Positions 16,587-25,518 of a stretch of DNA of 59,119 bases are shown here, in pieces; position 1 is the first letter of the stretch; the number at the start of each line of letters is the position of its first letter. Source of the DNA: an uncultured Alphaproteobacteria bacterium (lineage in GTDB: Bacteria; Pseudomonadota; Alphaproteobacteria; RF32; CAG-239); contig CALXVR010000007.1 of NCBI GenBank assembly GCA_944392155.1, positions 1 through 59,119 on the forward strand, given 5' to 3'. Below the pieces are notes generated by a model. That model was not told the DNA's origin. It did not search any database and saw only the letters and a program-made list of their open reading frames with translations. A program made the position numbers and the translations under genes.

Positions 16587-18060
16587 TTTTTTTGAGTTTG
16601 TGTATGTCTGGTTCAGGTTGCAGGGTTTAAGAGTTCCAAAACATCAAAAGAAAATGTCTAAATGGTTGTCTTCTTTGTGGCACAAAGAGGGTGACCGTCA
16701 AGCATTGCTGATGGCATTTAGAAACTCCGGCAAATCAACCATTGTCGGACTTTTTTGCGCTTGGGTTTTATATACCAATCCGTCTATCAGAATTTTGGTT
16801 ATGGCGGCAGATCATGCTTTGGCAAAAAAAATGGTGAGAAATGTGAAAAGGATTATAGAGCAACATCCGTTGACCAAGGGGCTCAAACCGCCGCGTTTGG
16901 ACCAATGGGCATCTGATCAATTTACGGTTTGTCGAGCTTTGGAACTTCGCGACCCATCAATGTTGGCAAAAGGTTTGGGGGCAAACATTACGGGTTTGAG
17001 AGCAGACTTGATAATTTGCGATGATGTGGAAGTCCCCAAAAATTGCGACACGCCGCTCAAGCGTCAGGAACTAAGAGAGAAGTTAAACGAGCTTGATTAT
17101 ATTCTAACGCCGAACGGCATGCAGCTTTATATCGGAACACCGCATACTTATTATACGATTTATCAGACGAAGACGGACCCCAAAAAGCCGGATACGGAAC
17201 CTTTTTTGCAAGGGTTCACCAAGTTGTTGCTGCCTATCCTTAATAAGGAGGGAAAAAGCGCTTGGCCGGAAAGATTTTCGGAAGAAAAAATTGCTGCGAT
17301 AAGAATACGTTCCGGCGAAAATAAGTTCCTTTCGCAGATGATGTTGCAACCCGTAAACTTCAGGGACAGCACACTATCTCCGGAAAGACTTTGTGTTTAT
17401 GACGGTGAGATAGAGATAACTTTTGCCAACGAGCGAGAGATATTAAAAATCGGCGGCAAAAGGATGCTTTCAGCCTCTTGTTGGTGGGACCCGTCCTTTG
17501 CGGCAAAAGACAAAGGCGACAATAGCGTCATTGCTTGTGTCTTTAGTGATGAAGAAGGCAAGTTTTGGCTGCATGATATTGAGTATATTCGTGTTCCGTC
17601 AGAGAATGCGGATAATGCGGCATCGTTACAATGCGGCAATGTTGCGGATTTTTTGGTGCGCAATCACTTATCATCAGTTCGGGTTGAGGTAAACGGCATC
17701 GGTAGATTTTTGCCGGGGATTCTCAAACAAGTTTTGAAAGAACGCAGGATTCGCGCAGCTGTTTTGGACGCTTATTCCAAAGACAACAAACAGCAGCGAA
17801 TTTTGGAGGCTTTTGAAGTCTTATTGGCCGAACGTGCGCTCCATGTTCACCGCAAAATTTGGCAAACACCTTTTATTGAGGAAATGCGCGAATGGAGTGT
17901 TGAAGGAACCTCGCATGATGATGCTTTGGATGCCGTAGCCGGATGTCTGGCTTCCGAACCGATACGTATAGGCTCAACCATTGTTACCACGCCGCTGTCG
18001 ACAGCCAAGTGGCAAGGGAACTCAAAACAATTTTCGGCAGAAACGAATTTTACTTTATAA
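16573..18060 (+). CDS. Phage terminase large subunit
   Basis: The packaging motor: an N-terminal ATPase pumps DNA into the prohead and a C-terminal RNase H-like nuclease cuts it. The Walker A-like loop FRNSGKSTIVG is near residue 50, the Walker B ADLIICDDVEV near 145, and the nuclease begins at CWWDPSFAAKDKGDNSV near 305 with a later acidic residue in HDDALDAVAG near 456. 495 residues is a normal length and both domains look intact. The start overlaps the preceding gene. No frameshift or stop is seen, so the motor could be functional. Confidence 0.92.
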   Translation: MMKINFFEFVYVWFRLQGLRVPKHQKKMSKWLSSLWHKEGDRQALLMAFRNSGKSTIVGLFCAWVLYTNPSIRILVMAADHALAKKMVRNVKRIIEQHPLTKGLKPPRLDQWASDQFTVCRALELRDPSMLAKGLGANITGLRADLIICDDVEVPKNCDTPLKRQELREKLNELDYILTPNGMQLYIGTPHTYYTIYQTKTDPKKPDTEPFLQGFTKLLLPILNKEGKSAWPERFSEEKIAAIRIRSGENKFLSQMMLQPVNFRDSTLSPERLCVYDGEIEITFANEREILKIGGKRMLSASCWWDPSFAAKDKGDNSVIACVFSDEEGKFWLHDIEYIRVPSENADNAASLQCGNVADFLVRNHLSSVRVEVNGIGRFLPGILKQVLKERRIRAAVLDAYSKDNKQQRILEAFEVLLAERALHVHRKIWQTPFIEEMREWSVEGTSHDDALDAVAGCLASEPIRIGSTIVTTPLSTAKWQGNSKQFSAETNFTL

Positions 18061-18072
18061 GGAGAAACAACC

Positions 18073-18330
18073 ATGTTTTTAGATACCTTCAATTGGGTAA
18101 CGATGATTGAGATTCCGCTTTTGGCAGCATTGTTCAAAATCATCTTCAAACAAAAGAAGGATTGCGAAAATTCAATCAGTTTTTGCAAGGATGCGCTGGC
18201 GGAGTTTAAGCTGCATGTTGCCCGCAATTATGTGTCGGTAAACTATCTCAAGGATGTTGAGAACCGCATAACAGATCACCTCCTGCGCATAGAAAAGAAA
18301 CTCGACAATGTGGGGAGAGGCAAAAGATGA
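18073..18330 (+). CDS. Small phage protein, possible lysis accessory
   Basis: An 85-residue protein with a hydrophobic N-terminal segment (MIEIPLLAALFKIIF, about 11-25) followed by a charged helical, coiled-coil-like part (VENRITDHLLRIEKKLDNV). One membrane anchor plus a coiled coil just before a cell-wall hydrolase suggests a spanin or holin-associated role, but this is inference. GGAG precedes the ATG, and the stop overlaps the start of the hydrolase gene by four bases. Confidence 0.6.
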   Translation: MFLDTFNWVTMIEIPLLAALFKIIFKQKKDCENSISFCKDALAEFKLHVARNYVSVNYLKDVENRITDHLLRIEKKLDNVGRGKR

Positions 18331-18743
18331 ACAAAGATGCGGATATTTTAGCCCGAACCATTTACGGCGAAGCAAGAGGCGAGAGCATTTCCGGACAGGA
18401 AGCAATCGCCTCTGTTGTTTTAAACCGCGTTGCGTTTGCCAAAAAGAAGGGGCGTTATTGGTGGGGCAATACCATAGCTGATGTATGTCGGGCTCCAAAG
18501 CAGTTTTCTTGCTGGAACACAGATGACCCAAACTGCAAAATCATTAAGAAAGTTGATGATTCAGATATTGGTTTTTGCATTTGTAAAAGAATAGCCATGA
18601 GAGCTGTTTCCGGCTTGTTAGAGGACAAAACAGGGGGAGAGACGCATTATCACACCAGAACTCTGCGTCCCAAATGGTCGGTCGGCAAAATTCCTTGTGC
18701 AGAAATCGGCAGTCATATTTTTTATAACGACATTGAGGCATAG
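18327..18743 (+). CDS. SleB-like cell wall hydrolase (endolysin)
   Basis: ILARTIYGEARGES with the catalytic Glu near residue 13, then ASVVLNRV and CRAPKQFSCWN, is the signature of the Hydrolase_2/SleB family of peptidoglycan lytic enzymes. The 138 residues make one domain without a signal peptide, so export would need a holin, and the next gene is a small membrane protein. In this context it is the lysis enzyme of the phage block. Confidence 0.88.
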   Translation: MNKDADILARTIYGEARGESISGQEAIASVVLNRVAFAKKKGRYWWGNTIADVCRAPKQFSCWNTDDPNCKIIKKVDDSDIGFCICKRIAMRAVSGLLEDKTGGETHYHTRTLRPKWSVGKIPCAEIGSHIFYNDIEA

Positions 18744-18745
18744 CC

Positions 18746-19063
18746 ATGAACAAATTAATAAACGGCATTTCTTTTCCGCTAAAGCTTATGGGTTATTTAA
18801 AACCTAAAAGTAAATCAGGCGGAAAAAACAAACCGCTCTGGCAATCGGCATTTGGTTGGTCGGTCTCCATAGCTTGGTTTATGGTTATGAGCACAATCTG
18901 TTGGGCGGTAATCAGCGGCAATCCTGATGCCTCCGAAATTATTATGGCAATGGTGGAAACATCGCCTCTGTGGGGTGTCGCGCTGGGTGTCTTAGGTATT
19001 GCTTTTGTAAAAAGCGATATTTCACCATCTTCGGCAAGACCGAGAAAGCAAACCAAAAAATAA
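18746..19063 (+). CDS. Small membrane protein, probable holin
   Basis: A 105-residue protein with a basic N-terminus, a membrane segment at about 38-58 (SVSIAWFMVMSTICWAVI), a second at about 72-90 (SPLWGVALGVLGIAFV), and a basic tail (RPRKQTKK). Two membrane segments, small size and a position two bases after the endolysin gene are what a holin would show. No sequence family is recognised. Confidence 0.65.
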   Translation: MNKLINGISFPLKLMGYLKPKSKSGGKNKPLWQSAFGWSVSIAWFMVMSTICWAVISGNPDASEIIMAMVETSPLWGVALGVLGIAFVKSDISPSSARPRKQTKK

Positions 19064-19089
19064 CTCAAACTATATGAAAGGAACAAAAA

Positions 19090-19281
19090 ATGGGAGGATT
19101 TAAACCGTCTCGTAAACTTCTGATTTTGCAAATGATAGAACAAAACAAAAAAAGAAAAGAAGAATTGGAGCGCAAACATCGCGGTTATGACAGCTTGGTC
19201 AAAACTTCTTATACGGGCATCAAAGAAAAAGAAGACAATGAAAAAGCCCCGACAGAACGCAAAAAACTTCTCGGAGAATAA
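19090..19281 (+). CDS. Small basic phage protein, 63 residues
   Basis: A highly charged, Lys/Glu-rich helix (QNKKRKEELERKHRG) with no recognised domain. AAAGGAAC precedes the ATG, and the portal gene follows after two bases. It may be a head-assembly accessory; this is not supported beyond location. Confidence 0.55.
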   Translation: MGGFKPSRKLLILQMIEQNKKRKEELERKHRGYDSLVKTSYTGIKEKEDNEKAPTERKKLLGE

Positions 19282-19283
19282 AA

Positions 19284-20843
19284 ATGGAAAACGACAAACT
19301 TGAAAAACTTGTGGCGCGTTATCAAAAAGCCTCTGAGAAAAAGAGCAACTGGGAGGAACATTGGCGAGAATGTTATGAATATGCTTTCCCGCAACGAGAA
19401 AACGTCAGCTCTGAAATCCTGTCTGAAAATTATGGCGCTAAAAACAATTTGCACCTTTATGACGGCACGGCACCCGACGCCGTAGACCAATTAGCGTCAT
19501 CTTTGTTGGCGGAACTCACACCGGCTTGGGCAAAATGGTTTGGCTTGAAATCCGGTAGTGAATTGACGGAAACAGAAAAGGCACAGGTTGCGCCGATTTT
19601 AGAAAAAACAACGGATATTATGCTTCAAAATTTTGAGCACTCAAATTTTGCGGTAGAAATTCATCAGTGCTATCTGGATTTGGTAACGGCGGGCACGGCT
19701 TGTCTGATGTTTGAAGAAGCGCCTTTGGGAGAGGCTTCTGCGTTTCGGTTTTATGCCGTACCCTTGAGAGAAATTGCCATTGAAGAAAGCGCTTCCGGAA
19801 AAATTGACACAACATTCAGATGCTCGCGCATCAATCTGGGCGGCATTAGAGAACGTTTTCCCGAAAGCGAAGTCCCTGCGGATTTCTTAAAGAAAAGCGA
19901 GGATGAGCCGGATTATAAAGTTCGCTTGATTGAGGCTGTAACCCCGCGTAACGGCAATTGCGGCGCTTGTGGTTATGATTATACGGCTTTTATCTGGGAC
20001 AGTGATGTCGGCTACAATTCCGGCTTTATCTTAAGGGAAGGTGTCTTTGAGACATCACCTTTTATCAATTTTCGGTGGTTGAAAGCCCCCGGCGAGATTT
20101 ATGGTCGCTCGCCGGTGATGAAAGCTTTGCCGGATATTAAAACCGCTAACAAAGTGGTAGAACTCATTTTGAAAAATGCTTCCATTTCGGTAACGGGGAT
20201 TTGGCAGGCCGATGATGACGGCGTTCTCAATCCGGCTAACATTAAACTGGTTCCGGGAGCCATTATTCCGAAAGCTGTTGGGTCAAAGGGTTTAACAGCA
20301 TTGGAAGCCCCGGGAAAGTTTGATGTTTCGCAACTTGTTCTGGAAGATTTACGCAAAAGAATCAACCATGCTTTGTTGGCGGATAGGTTGGCAGAGATTA
20401 ACACGCCGTCTATGACCGCCACCGAAGTCTTGGAGCGTTCTGCAGAAATTGCACGCATCTTGGGTGCAAGCTTCGGACGTTTGCAGTCAGAACTTTTAAC
20501 GCCGTTGCTTAAAAGAGCTTTTTGCATTTTAAGACGGCGCGGTGATGTCATGAACTTTGATTTAGACGGCAAAATTGTTGACCTTCAGTACAAATCTCCT
20601 CTGGCAATGACACAAGCCAGAAAAGATGTCAGCAACGTAACCGAATGGATAACTCAGGCGGCAATGCTTGGCGCAGATGGTCAAGCCGCCGTAAATATGT
20701 TTGAAGCCGCCAAGTGGCTCGGACATACCCTGAATGTTCCGGCTTCCTTGATTGTCGAAAACAAACCGGAGACCGATGCGGGTTTGGCAGAGCTTGCGTC
20801 CGCCATAACGGGGGAGGCAACACAAGATGCCGGAATTTTATGA
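19284..20843 (+). CDS. Portal (head-to-tail connector) protein, T7-like
   Basis: The dodecameric portal ring through which DNA enters and leaves the head. The N-terminus (KLVARYQKASEKKSNWEEHWRE...YAFPQRE) and the later LTAELxPAWAKWF-like and SPVMKALPDIKTANKVVELILKN regions fit the podovirus head-tail connector family. 519 residues is close to T7 gp8 (536). GGAG precedes the ATG, and the next small gene overlaps its end. No disruption is seen. Confidence 0.9.
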   Translation: MENDKLEKLVARYQKASEKKSNWEEHWRECYEYAFPQRENVSSEILSENYGAKNNLHLYDGTAPDAVDQLASSLLAELTPAWAKWFGLKSGSELTETEKAQVAPILEKTTDIMLQNFEHSNFAVEIHQCYLDLVTAGTACLMFEEAPLGEASAFRFYAVPLREIAIEESASGKIDTTFRCSRINLGGIRERFPESEVPADFLKKSEDEPDYKVRLIEAVTPRNGNCGACGYDYTAFIWDSDVGYNSGFILREGVFETSPFINFRWLKAPGEIYGRSPVMKALPDIKTANKVVELILKNASISVTGIWQADDDGVLNPANIKLVPGAIIPKAVGSKGLTALEAPGKFDVSQLVLEDLRKRINHALLADRLAEINTPSMTATEVLERSAEIARILGASFGRLQSELLTPLLKRAFCILRRRGDVMNFDLDGKIVDLQYKSPLAMTQARKDVSNVTEWITQAAMLGADGQAAVNMFEAAKWLGHTLNVPASLIVENKPETDAGLAELASAITGEATQDAGIL

Positions 20844-21051
20844 TACCAAGGATATGAGCGATGAGGAAATCCGCACCGCTTATGTCAGGTGTTTTGCAAG
20901 CAGAGAGGGAAAAATAGTCCTCTCTCATTTAAGAAAAATTACCTTAGAGCGCTATCTCGGGCCGGACAGCTCTTCCGATGAACTAAGACATCTGGAAGGT
21001 CAGCGGCATTTAGTAAGTTGTATCTTGGCGCTTTCGGGCAATAAATTTTAA
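20827..21051 (+). CDS. Small phage protein between portal and scaffold
   Basis: A 74-residue protein (MPEFYDTKDMSDEEIRTAYV...) with no recognised domain; acidic at the start and basic later. It overlaps the portal gene by 17 bases and has GGGGAGG 10 bases upstream, so translation is likely. In related short-tailed phages small genes of unknown role occur here. Confidence 0.6.
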   Translation: MPEFYDTKDMSDEEIRTAYVRCFASREGKIVLSHLRKITLERYLGPDSSSDELRHLEGQRHLVSCILALSGNKF

Positions 21052-21079
21052 CAACGTCTTTTTTTGGAAAGGAAAAATA

Positions 21080-21775
21080 ATGAACAAAAAATTTGAAGGA
21101 AATCTGATTGAAAAATCACCTTCCGCTCAGACAGGTAAACCGGCCGGACTTCCGGACAAATTCTGGGATGAGGAAACCGGTCAGGTAAACCTTGAGGCTT
21201 TGATTGAAGACTATAATTATATGGCTTCGCGCGATGATAATTTGGTTGAAATTCACAATCGCAATATGCCGGAAAGCTATGATAAATATGAGGTTAAATT
21301 TCCGCATCCGTTGCTTGACAGAGATGATGAAATTTTCAAGCGTTTTTATGAAAAAGGCTTTACCAATGAGCAGGCACAGTTGGTTTATGATTTAGCCAAT
21401 GAACGTGTTATTCCCGTGTTGGATAGTCTAGCCTCAGATTATGAAGCAGAAAGACAAATAGATAGGCTTAAACGCTACTTCGGTTCTGAAGAGAAGTTTA
21501 GTGAGATTTGTCGTCAGATTTCCGTTTGGGCAAAAAGAAACCTGCAAACCGATGTTTATGAGGCTTTGGGTTCAACCGCGGACGGCGTTATTGCTTTGTA
21601 TAAGATGATGTCTTCAAATGAGCCGTCTTTGGGCAAAGACAGAGATTTTGGCGAAGACTTAAGCGAGGAAAACTTGCGCAAGATGATGGAAGACCCGCGT
21701 TATTGGCGAGACAAAGACAAAGCCTATATCGCCAAAATCACCAAAGGCTTTGAAAAACTTTATCCTGAGAAATAA
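21080..21775 (+). CDS. Probable capsid assembly scaffold
   Basis: A 231-residue, highly charged, largely helical protein (EKGFTNEQAQLVYDLANER, then SDYEAERQIDRLKRYFG) lying between portal and major capsid genes, the standard place of the scaffold. It ends in a short basic helix (IAKITKGFEKLYPEK), as scaffold C-termini that bind capsid do. Sequence identity to a named family is not claimed; the call rests on composition and order. Its stop codon lies within the stem of a terminator. Confidence 0.75.
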   Translation: MNKKFEGNLIEKSPSAQTGKPAGLPDKFWDEETGQVNLEALIEDYNYMASRDDNLVEIHNRNMPESYDKYEVKFPHPLLDRDDEIFKRFYEKGFTNEQAQLVYDLANERVIPVLDSLASDYEAERQIDRLKRYFGSEEKFSEICRQISVWAKRNLQTDVYEALGSTADGVIALYKMMSSNEPSLGKDRDFGEDLSEENLRKMMEDPRYWRDKDKAYIAKITKGFEKLYPEK

Positions 21776-21794
21776 AACCTCAGGATTTTTTTTA
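21762..21794 (+). terminator. Terminator just before the capsid gene
   Basis: ATCCTGAG pairs with CTCAGGAT around a nine-base loop, followed by eight T. The 5' arm is part of the last codons of the scaffold gene. Confidence 0.8.
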
Positions 21795-21837
21795 ATCTGA
21801 ACAAAAATCTTTTTTTTAATTTTATGGAGAAAAAATA

Positions 21838-22668
21838 ATGTCAACACAAGTAAGTGAATCTTTTATCAAACAATTTGAAGCAGATGTTCACCTTTGTTAT
21901 CAGCAAAATGGTTCTAAGTTGAGAAACACCGTTCGTTATAAAAATGGTGTTAAAGGCTCTTCAACCGTATTCCAGAAGGTTGGTAAGGGTATTGCTTCTC
22001 AAAAAGCACGCCATGGTTTGGTTCCGGTAATGAGCTTGGATCATTCTCCCGTTGAATGCGAGTTGCAGGATTACTACGCCGGCGATTGGGTAGATGCTTT
22101 GGACGAGCTGAAATTGAGTATTGATGAGCGTCGTGTTATTGCCAACTCCGGTGCTTATGCCTTGGGACGCAAGACAGATGAACTGATTATCAATGCTTTG
22201 GCTCAGGTTGGTCCGGAAAATGATGTCGGTGATTATGCCGAAGTTATGACCAAGAAAGAAATTTTGGATGCTTTTGCTAAGTTGAATGAAAACGATGTTC
22301 CGGATGATGGTCAGCGCTTTGGCTTGGTTGGTCCGCATCAGTGGAATGCTTTGCTTAACATTCAGGAATTTTCAAATTCGGATTATGCCGGAGATAACTT
22401 GCCGTTCTTAAAAGGTACGGAAAGCCGCAAATGGTTGGGCATTAACTGGATTATGCATACAGGTTTGCCGCTTGAGGGCACCAATCGCGATTGCTTCATC
22501 TTCCACAAAACCGCAGTAGGACATGCTTGTGGTCAGGAAGTAAAATCAGACATCAGCTGGCACGGCGACCATGCGGCACACTTTGTCAATAACATGATGA
22601 GCCAAGGTGCTTGCCTGATTGACGGCACGGGTGTCATCCGCATCAAATGCAAAGAAGCTTCAATTTAG
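21838..22668 (+). CDS. Major capsid protein
   Basis: A 276-residue protein between scaffold and adaptor genes. Conserved-looking regions are FIKQFEADVHLCYQQ, SQKARHGLVPVMSLDHSPV, LSIDERRVIANSGAYALGRKTD and NWIMHTGLPLEG, which fit capsid proteins of short-tailed phages. TATGGAG lies 8 bases upstream of the ATG. The gene and its 86-residue partner are enclosed between two terminators, so their level can be set separately. It is intact. Small size suggests a small head, which would need measurement. Confidence 0.85.
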   Translation: MSTQVSESFIKQFEADVHLCYQQNGSKLRNTVRYKNGVKGSSTVFQKVGKGIASQKARHGLVPVMSLDHSPVECELQDYYAGDWVDALDELKLSIDERRVIANSGAYALGRKTDELIINALAQVGPENDVGDYAEVMTKKEILDAFAKLNENDVPDDGQRFGLVGPHQWNALLNIQEFSNSDYAGDNLPFLKGTESRKWLGINWIMHTGLPLEGTNRDCFIFHKTAVGHACGQEVKSDISWHGDHAAHFVNNMMSQGACLIDGTGVIRIKCKEASI

Positions 22669-22691
22669 TAGAATAAGAAAGGAATAAAACA

Positions 22692-22952
22692 ATGGCATTT
22701 AATTCAAAAAACTTTAGCGTAATGGCTTATGCTAACGGATTCACACTTTGGAATTATCAAACTCCCGATACTTTGGAAACCGTAAAAGAAGCTGGGTATT
22801 TTAATGATGTTTCGGCTTTTGCTCGTAAGGGAGATATGATTTTGGTCGTAGCCAATAATGCGGCGGCGGTTGCTCCGGCAATTTTGAGTGTAACGGATAT
22901 TGCCGCCGGTTCCGTAACCGTGGCGGATACCATTTCTCAGGCAGCCGCTTAA
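22692..22952 (+). CDS. Small protein after capsid, possible decoration protein
   Basis: An 86-residue protein with an aromatic N-terminus (FSVMAYANGFTLWNYQT) and a beta-rich, Ala/Val-rich tail (ILSVTDIAAGSVTVADTI). The place right after the capsid and the beta character suggest a head decoration or fibre protein. AAAGGAA precedes the ATG. Not recognised as a family. Confidence 0.65.
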   Translation: MAFNSKNFSVMAYANGFTLWNYQTPDTLETVKEAGYFNDVSAFARKGDMILVVANNAAAVAPAILSVTDIAAGSVTVADTISQAAA

Positions 22953-22989
22953 CGCTACCAAACAAACGCATTATTAGCAAATGATAACC

Positions 22990-23021
22990 GGGAAGTCGCG
23001 TAAAAGCGGCTTCCCATTTTT
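22990..23021 (+). terminator. Terminator after the capsid unit
   Basis: GGGAAG-t-CGC pairs with GCG-GCTTCCC around a short loop and is followed by ATTTTT. In T7 the main late terminator lies at the same point, between capsid and first tail gene. Confidence 0.8.
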
Positions 23022-23034
23022 ATGGAGAAACAAA

Positions 23035-23604
23035 ATGGCCTATAATGACATTAGCATATGTTCAAATGCTTTGCTAAAAATCGGCGCGGAAAGTATAACA
23101 TCTTTTTTGGATGGAACAGCGGAGGCAGAAGTTGCCGCAAACTTATACCCGATGATAAGAGATGGTTTACTAGCCTCATATCCTTGGAGTTTTGCTGTCG
23201 GTCAAAAAGCTCTGCCGCGTTTGGCTGGTGTTCCTCTGGCAGATTATAGTTATGCTTACCAGTTGCCAAATGACTTTTTACGCGTTTTATCCGCGGGAAG
23301 CGGTCGTAATGGCAGCGGCATAGAATATCGTATAGTGGAAAATCGCCTGCACACAAACGTACCGGAAGTCAATTTAACATATATTTTTCGGCCGCATGAG
23401 AGCTTGTTTCCGGCATATTTTTGCGAGTTACTGATAGCAAGATTAGCGTCAGAATTTTGCTTGCCTCTGACCGAAAGCACCACACGTTCGGAATATTTGC
23501 AAAAAAACTTCGAGGAACTGGAAAAAAGAACACGCCTGATAGATGCTCAACAGTCAACCCCCAAACGTTTTGAGGACTTTACGCTGGTGGAGGCAAGACA
23601 ATGA
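23035..23604 (+). CDS. Tail adaptor (tubular protein A-like)
   Basis: The ring that joins portal to nozzle, like T7 gp11. MAYNDISICSNALLKIGAE, then AANLYPMIRDGLLASYPWSFA, then PNDFLRVL is the pattern of this family. 190 residues is close to T7 gp11 (196). The ATG at 23035 with GGAG 8 bases upstream is preferred over an upstream start that would translate through the terminator stem. It overlaps the nozzle gene by four bases. Confidence 0.88.
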   Translation: MAYNDISICSNALLKIGAESITSFLDGTAEAEVAANLYPMIRDGLLASYPWSFAVGQKALPRLAGVPLADYSYAYQLPNDFLRVLSAGSGRNGSGIEYRIVENRLHTNVPEVNLTYIFRPHESLFPAYFCELLIARLASEFCLPLTESTTRSEYLQKNFEELEKRTRLIDAQQSTPKRFEDFTLVEARQ

Positions 23605-25502
23605 GTAATTTGCTTCAGGTAAAAACAAATTTTACAGCCGGTTGTATCGGAAGAAATTTGTATGGACGCGGAGATTTAAGCATTTTTGAAAATGGTGCGC
23701 GTACTTTGGAGAATGTAATTATTCAACCGACCGGAGGTGTTTCAAGACGCAAAGGTTTGGCTTTGGTTGAAAAAATAAATAAATCGGCAAGGTTAATTTC
23801 ATTTGAATTTAACACTGAGCAAATTTATCTGATATGCATTTGTGAAGAAGAAATCAGGATTTATAAGGACAATGAATGCATAAAGACCTTGGCTTCTCCA
23901 TGGACATCGGATCAGCTTTCTTCCCTGAATTATACACAAAGTGCAGATACCTTGTTGGTCGTTCATCCTGATGTGCCGCCGCAACAAATCACGCGTGGAG
24001 ATAATGAAGATTGGCAAATCTCAAAGATGGAGTATTATACCAAAGAAGGAAGAATTTATTGTCCGTTTTATAATTACTATAATCACAAAGTAAGTATATC
24101 ACCAAGCGGCACGAGTGGAACGATTACCATATCATCACCTTCGGAAATATTTACCGCAGCATCTGTCGGAAGCCTGATTAATGTTCGCAGTGGACAGGTA
24201 ACAATAAGTGAATATGTAAGCCCTACGGAAGTAAAAGCGACAGTAAACTGTAAGCTGGCATCTACAGGTTCAACAAACGATTGGGAAGAATCTGCTTTTT
24301 CTTCACTACGAGGTTGGCCAAATTCTATAACCTTCCATCAAAATCGTTTGGTCTTTGGTGGCTCCAAGAGTTTGCCGAACCGCTTGTGGTTTTCAAAGTC
24401 AGGAGACTTATTTTGCTTTGATATCGGAACGGGCTTGGATGATGAAGCCATAGAATTCGGCATATTGTCAGATCAGGTAAATACCATAAAGGCTTTGGTT
24501 TCAGCAAGACATCTACTTGTTTTTACAACCGGAGCCGAATGGATGGTCAGTGGCAACCCGTTAACCCCGACGAGCATTCAGTTGAGTCGTCAAACGAGTA
24601 CGGGGAGTTATGACAAATGCTGTCTATATCCGCAACAAATTGATGGTGCGACGGTTTTTGTTTCGCAAAGCGGACATCAGCTTAGAGAATTCTTGTACAC
24701 GGATACGGAACAAGCATATCAGTCAAAAGATCTAACCCTAATGTCAGGAGAAATAATAAGCTCTCCGGTAGATAACGATTTTAGCCGAGATGAATGTGTC
24801 TTATACATCGTATTGGCTGATGGCTCAGTGTCTTGTTTAACAAGTTATCGTACGGAAGAAGTAACAGCCTGGAGCAAACTCAGAACCAATGGAAAGTTTT
24901 TATCTGTAGCCGTAATCGGAAATGAAATTTATTTTTGCACCTTAAGGAAAAACGGATATTTCATCGAAAAAATAAGCGATGAATTTTATGCCGATTGCGC
25001 CGTCAAACTTCATTCTGAAACACCAAAGAAATTATGGTCCGGATTAGAACATCTGGAAGGATGCGAAATTTCTGTGCTGGCCGATGATTTCAGCGTCGGA
25101 AAATACAAGGTTGAAAACGGCTGTATAGATTTATTGGAGGAAGCTTCGGACTTGGTTGTAGGTTTGCCCTATGAACATATTATAGAGCCTTTGCCATATG
25201 TGGCAGATGCCGTTAGACCATATTCCCCGCAAGCACTAAGAGTTATCAGCGGGCTATTCCGTATCTTAAACACGCGTTGTTTTTGTATTGATATGGGAAA
25301 TGGTTATCTGCAAGTTCCGCTAAAACGTCTGTTTAAGGATGATATTTTAGATGCTCCGCCGAGCTCATACAGTGGCGATGTTCGCCTGCGTGCTTTGGGG
25401 TGGATAAGAGAGATGGATAAGCCTCTTTGGAGTATCAAGTCAGATGAGCCGTTGGCTTTTACCTTATTGTCAGCGGTATTGGAAGTTAAAATCAAAGGAT
25501 AA
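23601..25502 (+). CDS. Tail nozzle (tubular protein B-like)
   Basis: The short-tail nozzle, comparable with T7 gp12. The start NFTAGCIGRNLYGRGDLSIFENG, continuing with NVIIQPTGGVSRRKG, is the typical opening: a Gly/Arg module followed by P-x-GG-V-x-RR. The body is beta-propeller-like. 633 residues is shorter than T7 gp12 (794). Translationally coupled to the adaptor. Together these two genes say the particle is short-tailed, not siphovirus-like as in the RcGTA type of gene transfer agent. Confidence 0.87.
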   Translation: MSNLLQVKTNFTAGCIGRNLYGRGDLSIFENGARTLENVIIQPTGGVSRRKGLALVEKINKSARLISFEFNTEQIYLICICEEEIRIYKDNECIKTLASPWTSDQLSSLNYTQSADTLLVVHPDVPPQQITRGDNEDWQISKMEYYTKEGRIYCPFYNYYNHKVSISPSGTSGTITISSPSEIFTAASVGSLINVRSGQVTISEYVSPTEVKATVNCKLASTGSTNDWEESAFSSLRGWPNSITFHQNRLVFGGSKSLPNRLWFSKSGDLFCFDIGTGLDDEAIEFGILSDQVNTIKALVSARHLLVFTTGAEWMVSGNPLTPTSIQLSRQTSTGSYDKCCLYPQQIDGATVFVSQSGHQLREFLYTDTEQAYQSKDLTLMSGEIISSPVDNDFSRDECVLYIVLADGSVSCLTSYRTEEVTAWSKLRTNGKFLSVAVIGNEIYFCTLRKNGYFIEKISDEFYADCAVKLHSETPKKLWSGLEHLEGCEISVLADDFSVGKYKVENGCIDLLEEASDLVVGLPYEHIIEPLPYVADAVRPYSPQALRVISGLFRILNTRCFCIDMGNGYLQVPLKRLFKDDILDAPPSSYSGDVRLRALGWIREMDKPLWSIKSDEPLAFTLLSAVLEVKIKG

Positions 25503-25518
25503 AAGAAAGGAGAACAAC

